NCBI GenBank assembly: GCA_013398295.1
Contig: VZSF01008859.1
Location: forward strand, 286,398 to 350,397
Direction of reading: 5' to 3'
Length of the DNA stretch: 64,000 nucleotides
Origin: Chionis minor
Taxonomy: Eukaryota; Chordata; Aves; Charadriiformes; Chionididae
In this document: in pieces, positions 36,405 to 64,000 of the stretch
How positions within the stretch are numbered: position 1 is the stretch's first letter
Layout: each line of letters begins with the position of its first letter
Translations under genes and position numbers: made by a program
Notes under the pieces: model-generated
Databases searched by the model: none
Told to the model about the DNA's origin: nothing
Seen by the model: only the letters and a program-made list of their open reading frames with translations

Positions 36405-36989
36405 CAAGTGACCAGCAGGTCCAGGGAGGTGATTCTCCCCCTCTACGCTGCTCTCATGAGACCCCTCCTGAAATACCGTGTCCAGCTCTGGGTCCCCCAG
36501 CATAAGAAGGACACAGACCTGTTGGAGCAGGTCCAGAGGAGGACCACAAAGATGCTCAAAGGACTGGAGCACCTCTCCTGTGAGGACAGGCTGAGAGAGT
36601 TGGGGTTGTTCAGACTGGGGAAGAGAACACTCTGGGGAGACCTTAGAGCCCCTTCCAGTACTTAAAGGGGGCCTACAAGAAAGTTGGAGAGGGACTTTTT
36701 ACAAGGGCTTGTAGTGATAGCACACAAGGGGTAATGGCTTCAAGTTGGAAGAGTGGAGATTTAGATTAGATATTGGGAAAAAAATTTTCACTCTGAGGGT
36801 GGTGAGACACTGGAACAGGTTGCCCAGGGAAGCTGTGGATGCCCCATCCCTGGAAGTGTTCAAGGCCAGCTTGGATGAGGCTTTGAGCAATCTGGTGTAG
36901 TAGGAGGTGTCTTTGCCCATGGCGGGGGATTGGAACTACATGATCTTTAAGGTCCCTTCCAGCCTAAACCGTTCTAGGATTCTATGATC
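36405..36989 (+). mobile_element. CR1 non-LTR retrotransposon, 5'-truncated, in TRMT61A intron 1
   Basis: Translation shows the end of the CR1 reverse-transcriptase [51 protein letters not shown]. The CR1 3' UTR follows, with GGAACAGGTTGCCCAGG and CTTTAAGGTCCCTTCCAGCC, and ends with GGATTCTATGATC. The frame breaks after about 110 codons, and the terminal octamer array is reduced to about one unit, so the copy looks older than the one at 20115-20690. It is in the same orientation as TRMT61A. Confidence 0.93.
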
Positions 36990-38894
36990 TGCGTGCTACC
37001 CAGAAAGTAAAGGAGACAGAGGTAACAACACTGCGTGAGGCTCTGCATTGGTACGGAATGGAGAATGTTTGAAAATGAATGAGTAGATCATTGTGCTTCT
37101 TGCCATAGTGGGAGACAAAGAAACTACCAAAACTCCACACAGACCCCAAATGTACCCCAAGTGTATGAATATAACATGCCAGGTGAGATCCAAGCCAGAG
37201 AGATTTGTCACTTGGGATGTCAGCATACACTGTTGTGACAATTAGCTGTAATAAGTGTAGCAGCTTAAAGGAAGGCAAAGAAACCAGAAGCCAGTTTGTG
37301 TAATCAAGAGAAGAACAGTTTGCTTCATGCCCCTGCAGACACGGTGCAGGAATGTTGCTTTTGCATATGGGTTTAACTGCAGTCTAAATAGTGAAAGAAA
37401 TGGGTTACAGTCGAGCTCCTTTCAAATGGTACCGTTCTAACTAAGAGCTGAAAACCACCTTGCATTAATAGTATCTGGAATGAGAACTACAAGTATATGT
37501 ATTCATGTAAGAACATGAATATAATCAGAAGGTGCAAGCTATAAAACACAGTTAAGCATCTGTACTGTCTCCCAAAGTCCGGTATGTAAACATCTCTTAA
37601 TTCATGGGATGCCCTTCTTACTATTTGACCATATGCCCAGACAGACCTATTCTGCTTTGGCACCTGAACACCTTACAGAATAGCATGTCATAAGCTTTGG
37701 AAGTTTTGGCTACAAGCACATCTGTTTATCAGTCTCAGTGACTGCAGCAGAAAAATTATAAAGCTAGCAAATTGAACTACAACAAGTTTAGGTCAACTAA
37801 ACCAGACTAGAGTTTGAGTACTAAAAGTTTTTCATGAAAATGATGAAATAGGACAAAGCTGTTACACGTTCAATACAAAAGCACTGGAATCAAATCATTA
37901 TTCTGAAACTAAAAGTAACACTGCTTTTCATTCTCTCATGGAAGAAGTACCAGAAATCTGACTTTCAAAGCCTTCTGTTAGAGTCTTTAATTCCTAACTT
38001 TGGGATCAACATTACTTCATTAAAAAATTCCTTCCACAAATTGATCAACCTGCAGCTTAGACAACTCCCTTATCAGAAAGGCAATGCCAGGTTTCATTGT
38101 AAGCTGCCTTCTCATTTCTAGGTTGTCTTCTCAAAGGCCACAAAATTTAATTGTAATTCTCTAAACAGCTCTGAGACCATGGGACTAAAGTAATACAAGT
38201 GTTTGCATTAGCTTGCAAATGGTTGTTTACATTTATTTGCAGCACAGATCACTTCCCAGGCAATTGCTTTGCACCCTCAATGGCAAATTAAAGGCCACAA
38301 TATTTTTTTTCCATGTAGTTAGTCAAATTTATGCATAAATCAACGCAGATACTGCCTTTATCCTATCTCTAAACTTTTATTTCGAAAACTTTCAAGTAAG
38401 CTTTTATTTTTTATTAGGGGTCTTACTACCTAGTGGTTGATAGGTAACAGTGGTCTTATGTTGTAAATCACCAAGGGATAAGCCAGCAGATGGAAATAAA
38501 AGTTATCAATTAATATACTCTGAGAGCTTGTGAACGGGAATTGAACAAAGTACTGAAACTGGTACTACCTTGGAAGTTTCTCAGTAGTATTGGGGAGTAG
38601 GCTGACTAAATTATAATGTGTTTCCTAAATTTTCTTTAGCACATTATATTAAACAGGAAAAATATTGCTTATATTCAAATCTGTGGGATCTTTCCATTGT
38701 TTTTAATTGGATTAAGAGTGTCAAGAGTGCAGCAGGGGAGAGGTCCCTGAACTTCACGGAGTTCTCTTGCTAACGTCTTATTTGCACAACATGTTCTTGT
38801 TCTGTATTGGGTAAAACAAAATGACCTGGTTTCATGTCTGTAGTTTCAGCTCCATTGTGATCCTGCAAAACTCAATATATTTATTCTCTTCTAG

Positions 38895-58540
<19,646 letters not shown>

Positions 58541-58835
58541 TACATGCTGAGTTTGTGCAGTTTGGAGCGGTTTGTGTGTTTGTGTATGTTTTCTGTTTTC
58601 ATGGTTCTTTTTTGTAGGGCATCCAAATTTTTACTTGTCAGGGAATACCATATATAGTCAGATTTGGTTGGAATATGCTTTGTTTAAATAGCACACAAGC
58701 ATTAACCAAAGCAGCATCAAGGGAATGTTGAAACTCTGGAATGGTGCTCCACTTGCCTTCAGAAAGAAGATAAATTAATAGCGAAGGGCCATTCACTGGA
58801 ATGTGCAGAATAAAGGTCCCTCCCAATAAGAAAGC
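58541..58835 (+). other. TRMT61A: TRMT61A 3' UTR, minimal estimate
   Basis: It runs from the stop codon to about 20 bases past the first AATAAA (58809-58814). Further plus-strand AATAAA hexamers occur near 59867, 60545, 62153 and 62175, so a longer UTR is quite possible. Confidence 0.4.
58809..58814 (+). terminator. TRMT61A: Candidate TRMT61A polyadenylation signal (AATAAA)
   Basis: This is the first canonical hexamer after the stop codon, about 270 bases away. It is followed by A-rich sequence and then a T-rich stretch at 58869-58890 that could be the downstream element. The choice among several hexamers is uncertain. Confidence 0.4.
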
Positions 58836-61800
58836 AAAACAAACAGTACACTAATTGCAAATAAGTTGGATTTTTTTCCTTCTCTTTTCTGAATTACTTT
58901 CCCAGTTTCATGTTCTTATTTTTTTCTAGCACCACTAGACACCTTTTTTCTTAAACTTCTCTAGTGTGTGTGTTGCTCTTAGGAATGTGGAAGTGCCTAC
59001 TTGCTTCATTTTAGATACGAAAGTTGCCAGGTCACAGGATTGCCAGCACGACTGATGACAGAATTAGTATTTCCTTGGAATAATGTTCGGCTCCACAGAG
59101 GATTATTGGCAGTGCTCAGGAACACAACCTCTCACTCCATTCCAGGCTGGCATCTGCAAACCATTTAGATTACACAGAGGTCAAAGAAGTGTGCTAAATG
59201 TTGGATTTGGTTTAAAATAGTATATTGTGCTCATCAACTTATAGTTGAAATTTGGACCTGGATTCATCCCATAGTCTTCTAATAGATCATCTGCTTTCAT
59301 AGTTGGTGAATCCACTGTGAAATGCACTGAACAGCTGGTTAATATTCTCTGAACACCTCTTTGTAAGCAGTGTGGCTGAGGTTCTGTTTGTTTGGTGGTC
59401 TGTGTGCATTATGGTGTACTGTCTTCCTGCAGGTGAATGACAGATTGCTTTTGGCAGGATTTCTGTCTCCAATTTGCAACAACAATGCAAACTTGGTAAA
59501 ATCCTCAACTAGCTTTATTACTTTATTGATTAATTTTTCAGACCATTTACTCTTTGGTATTCCCTATAAAGCTGGTATGATGGTAAAGCTGGGTATGATG
59601 AACTATTTGAATGCTGGATTTAATTTTGTATTTACAAATTAAAATAGTTATGCAAATCTATAAACTTCCATCTTTCTTTTTCCCTTTTTTTTTTTTTTTA
59701 ATGAATTCACAAATATTTTTATTCCAGCCAGTAGTACTGTCTCTTAAGCATTTAGCTGTGCCTTGCGTTCGGTACCTTAATATATCGATTGCCAGGTAAG
59801 AAAAATAACCATTCATAAACTGCTGCCTGAACGTTTGAAGCTGATATCCCTCCCCCATTCTTGACAAAAATAAACAAAGCTAAGCTTTTAACGTGTTATA
59901 GCAGAACGCTAATCCATAACGGTTTAAAGAAAGCTCAACCGATCACGACAGCAAAGATAAACTGTTGAGCAGATTAAAGGCAGAAAGCAATTCTGTTGAA
60001 CTAAATCAGTTACGTAAGTTGGCCTGCAACTGTAGCAGTTCTCCAGAAATTATGTGAAAGTTCTCTTTCTGCTGCTGTTAGTGTCCTCCAGAAAGGCATG
60101 CAGTAAATTGTTAACGGTGCTTGTTTGGTTTGGGAGCTGTATTATAGTGACATGCTTGCATGTGTATGTATATGCACGTGCTCACATGCTTAAACCACCA
60201 CCCTAGAAGAAAGCTTAAGGTACTAACACAAACCAGGAGAAAGGATGGGGAGATACAACATTAACACTACAGGGTTGTTCTTAACTGAGAACAAGGTGAT
60301 TCTCATTCACTAACAAGTGGGATTCCTCGTCTTCACCAGGGATAATTCCAGCCCTAGACTTGATTCTTCTTTCCTGACAGACTTTATTTTAAAATAGTGT
60401 AATGTTTAAACAGGATTAAAAAGGAACAAAGTCATGTTTCTGTCCTACAAATAGATACGGGATGGAAATATTGATGTGTCTTCATGGAGCTTGAAACAAG
60501 GCTGATGCCTTTTTGCCTACAAAGCCCAATTCAAACCCCCTTGAAATAAACCATTGACTTTGCATGGTCCCATATTGATTCGATCCCTGCTGAGGAAGGG
60601 CAAGCATTGCGTAAGAGGAGAAGGATTTCATTTCTCTCTTTGCAATATTAAAAAGGCTTCTGTGTTTTTGTTGCCAGTCACAGCCATGGCCAGCAGCACC
60701 ACACCACTTCCTGCTGTTGCTTTGTTGTCAAGGTCACAAGGAGGATCCCACACTATCCAGCGTGGACAGTACTGTGCTGCCAGAACCCCCCACTGTTTAA
60801 TTTTGCTTATGATCACCCGTGTTTTACATTCTGGCTACATTCCCTGCCAAAAGTGGTACATCAGAAACATAGGTCTTTCCTGCCACACCGGGGGAATCTG
60901 CCCAGGCCACGCTTTCAAAGACCCCTTTCTCTTTTTAATACGTTTTAGTCTTCAGTCTGGAATGAAACATCTCTTCTTCCTGCCCTGATGCGGTTCGGTC
61001 ACACGTTGGCAGGCTGCACGTTTTCATGGCGGCCGTGCACTTGGATCCCTCAGTTGTTGTGGACGAGCACCAGGACACAGCTCTGCCCGACAGCCAGGAC
61101 AGCTTGTCCCGTTGTGCTCCATGCCCTAGAAGCCAGCGTGGAGAGCAGTCTCACACACCTTGTGACCTCCAAGGCAAACAGTAATGACTAAGAGGAGGCT
61201 TGTGAAACACTTGAGAGGGCTGCTGCTGTTCGCTGTTTACCTGTGCTTTAATTAAAGCATTACAGATCTGTATCTCGCTGTGGTTGTTTCCTGCTTACCT
61301 GTTAGCACAACACTTTTCCTCTGAAGAAGACGAGATGGTAAATCCTGCTTGAGAGCCTTAAAGGGACAGAGTAGCAAAAATGCTAGGAACTCACTCTTCT
61401 GCTTAATTCCCCACTTTGTCTTCTCCTTAGGTATTTTGGGATACGTGATGGTGAGGAGATGGTTCTTCCTGGGAAGCGTTCCAGAGATGAGGGTTCTGGT
61501 TCACGCTCACTCCCTCGAGAGTACATCTGTGCTCCATTAGTCCTGGTCAACTCAATGATTGCGGAAGTCATGGTGACCTAGAAAGAAGGGGGGCCCAGAG
61601 ATGCAGCCAGCCTAGATCTGCTTGTAAACGCTAGCGCACATCCCAGCGGAGTCTCCATCGTTTAGGTGGGCGAGCGCACTGGGCAGCCCACGGGTTCATG
61701 CCTTGCCAGGTTCCTTCTGGAGAGAGACCGGAGAAAACTTGCTCCTGGGCTGCAGTTCCGCGGTGTTCGGTGCTCCCGGCTCCCCGCTGCCGCGGGGGGG

Positions 61801-64000
61801 AGCAGCGCAGGCTCAGAGAAGGCGGGTTGAGAAATGGCTGGACGGCTTGCGCAAATGAGAGGCACAATAAGAGCAAAGTGGGAGAGTGAGCGTTGCATAA
61901 CCATGATGTTACACCAAAGGTACGTGCAGCTGTGACTAGTCAAAGGGAGGAAGGGGGTTACTCTAGTACCAGAAAGGACTGACTGTGTCACCATGAGGGA
62001 AAGCGTTTACATGCTGCTGGCCTCTGGAGTGCTCCTGAGGAACTATGTTGTTCAGATGCCAAAAAAGGGGAGCCAGATTGTGCTATTTCCTTTCTTCCTA
62101 CGTGACGGCGTCTGAACTGGAATGAATCGGCATCAGTATCGACACAGGGAACAAATAAACCTTGAATTGTCAAATAAAAATAATCTTCCTCACTGGTATC
62201 CAGCCCTTTACCTGCGTATCTCATGCAGGAGCTCTGTGTCCCTTTGTAGGCTGTTCAGGACAGGCTGTTCTCCTCTGCTGGAGGGCAACAGCTTTGAACG
62301 CTGAGGTTAGCTGGCTGATATGCTGATAGCAATAAATGCAGAAGCCAGCTGGGAACACTGGCCTGTGGGGCATCTCGCCGTACCTGCTTGTTCCTACCTG
62401 GCTGCTAAGGCAGATCGCCCACAACTGCACTTCCCTTGCCGTGGAGCCATCCCTTCCCATCATCTCCCCACTTCTGCCCTCAAACCCAAAGCTAACAGAC
62501 GTCCTGCGAGCACGCACCCACTCTTCCCTGGCGCTCCGACGCCACTTGGATTCCACAGCCAGGTTTTTGGCAGAGGCAAGCATTTTCCTCATTTTCCTTT
62601 TAGTGGCCCGCAAGGCGGGGAGACGGGCTGGTTTTTTGCCACCCCGCCAGGACATGCAGCCACGGAGGCTCTGCAGGTACCGCTGCTGCGAGGTGCTGCG
62701 ATGAGAAGCCACCGAGTGCTCCTGACCCTGGGCATCCCTTGGAGAGTGGTGTGCTGCCATGGCAACAGCACAGCATCCCTCAAACCGCGGAAGACCTCAG
62801 CCTTAAGTTATTTCAGTGGGGGCTGAGTGGGTTGATGCTAAGTATCTTATTCCTTTATAGTTCTTAAGAGGGCGATTTGCGTGAATGGTTCCAGTGGGGC
62901 TGTGGAAAAGCTCTCCCCGTGGGTCCCAATAGCTGCAGGAAATGAGAGAGACCAGGACAGAGTGAATTTGGAGCTGCTGCTCCCAGAGGTGCTGGCTGAG
63001 CAGTCCAAGCTAGTAGGGAGAGGAAGGAGCTTTTCCTATCTTTTTCTGATAGCGCTGATACGGATTCAGCACGAAGCCCACCTGCAGGACTAGTTCTAGT
63101 CAGCCAGGAGAAACTGTTGCTTTAGCAACCTCCCTTTGTATCAGGCACCATGCAGGAAGGGGAAGTCTGCAGTGGGATTTTCCTCTTTCTCTCTTTTGTT
63201 GCTTGGGGGGTGCAGTAGTCCCCCCTCCTTCCTCGAGTCAAAAGTACGTTAGCAGTAGTTACCCCTAGCGCAGGTGTCTGAGACTCAGCGTGGCTGGTCC
63301 CTGGGCACATGGAATGAAAGTTTGTGATACCAAAATATTCTGAGCCAGAAGTTACTTTATTCCACGTGGGGGGGGTGGGTGAGGAAGATGAGGAGATTGT
63401 AGGCTCTGTGGTACTTTTTACATTGGTCCCCCATGCCTTTAGAAATTGTCCATAAGCCCTATTTCAGAATAATTAAAAAAAAAAAAAAATCAAAAGCCAC
63501 CATATTCCTACAAAGCGCCTGGATTTGAGAACCACATCTGCTTGGAGGAAGAAGTGGAAAAAGCAGTAGCAAGGTAGGGAATGATTTCTGGGAGAAGGCA
63601 CCTCCTTTCCTCACCTTTCGCAATGGAGAGGCAGTTCCCCAGAAGGTTCCAGCTGCTCCCCTTAAAAGCTGTGGATCAGGAATGCTTGTTAGTGAGGATG
63701 TCGGCTCAATCAGGCTGTTTCAACAAGGCATGTAGGCTGGGATCTACGACTGATGGAGTGGGGAGAAGGGAGGGAGAGGAAAAGAGGTTTTTAAAGCATC
63801 TGCAGTCAGCCCAACCTGTTGGACTGCATGTACGTTATGTCGTGCTGTTGTTACAAGAGTCACAGTATGGTCTAAATTATCTTGGCAAAATATACAGTGT
63901 ACTTATATGTAATACAGAAAAGAATCACCCGCTTCAATAGATGACTGGGCAAGAGCATGGGACAAGAAAGAGATTGGATTGCCTGTGTTCAAAAATTGGG
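58836..64000. other. Downstream of TRMT61A: extended 3' UTR or intergenic
   Basis: No recognisable coding exon. BAG5, the expected next gene on the minus strand, has a long uninterrupted coding exon, and no such ORF is present. A small GC-rich patch lies at about 61750-61830. Simple sequence includes a T run at 59687-59699 and an A run at 63475-63489. ORFs at 62221-62760 (minus) and 62320-62826 (plus) overlap each other and have no domain. Confidence 0.5.

Larger units (their letters stand above)
35639..38894 (+). other. TRMT61A: TRMT61A intron 1
   Basis: About 3.3 kb if the proposed exon 1 donor is right. It contains the tail of the CpG island, the CCT tract and the CR1 copy. The rest is AT-rich and shows nothing recognisable. 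It ends at the acceptor TTCTCTTCTAG. Confidence 0.6.

Noticed and set aside
62221..62826. Opposite-strand ORFs of 179 and 168 codons
   Set aside because: They overlap each other and show no domain. They do not resemble BAG5, the expected next gene.

Overview
The window looks like bird nuclear DNA. It contains two 3'-anchored CR1 retrotransposon copies ending in the GATTCTATGA tail typical of avian CR1. It also contains two intron-rich vertebrate genes, and CKB carries a duplicated second exon that is known from the chicken brain creatine kinase gene. Gene order (CKB on the minus strand, TRMT61A on the plus strand, head to head) matches the vertebrate block MARK3-CKB-TRMT61A-BAG5. Short ORFs elsewhere look like chance ORFs; I found no bacterial, phage or CRISPR-type system.

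Layout. 1-1530 is AT-rich non-coding DNA that may hold the 3' end of an upstream plus-strand gene (MARK3 by synteny only). 1531-23375 is intergenic, with homopolymers, an AT microsatellite (18213-18281), an isolated CpG island (19330-19738) and a CR1 copy (20115-20690). 23376-31178 is CKB on the minus strand: all coding exons were placed from splice sites and an unbroken reading frame. The main product is 381 residues, with alternative N-termini from two versions of exon 2. Its promoter (CCAAT and TATA elements) is at 31201-31265, and a 51-base assembly gap (30982-31032) lies in intron 1. 31441-34960 is the interval between the divergent promoters.

TRMT61A starts in a CpG island (about 34970-36060). 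Its coding exons are at 38895-39259, 48720-48986 and 58212-58540, separated by introns of about 9 kb. A second CR1 copy (36405-36989) sits in its intron 1. 58541-64000 is 3' UTR plus downstream DNA with no recognisable exon.

The two genes are functionally unrelated: cytosolic phosphocreatine buffering (CKB) and tRNA m1A58 methylation (TRMT61A). The most informative feature is the tandem exon-2 pair of CKB. Splicing both copies together gives a stop codon within eight codons, so the sequence itself argues for mutually exclusive use. Coordinates and translations were read by eye; no alignment or database search was run.
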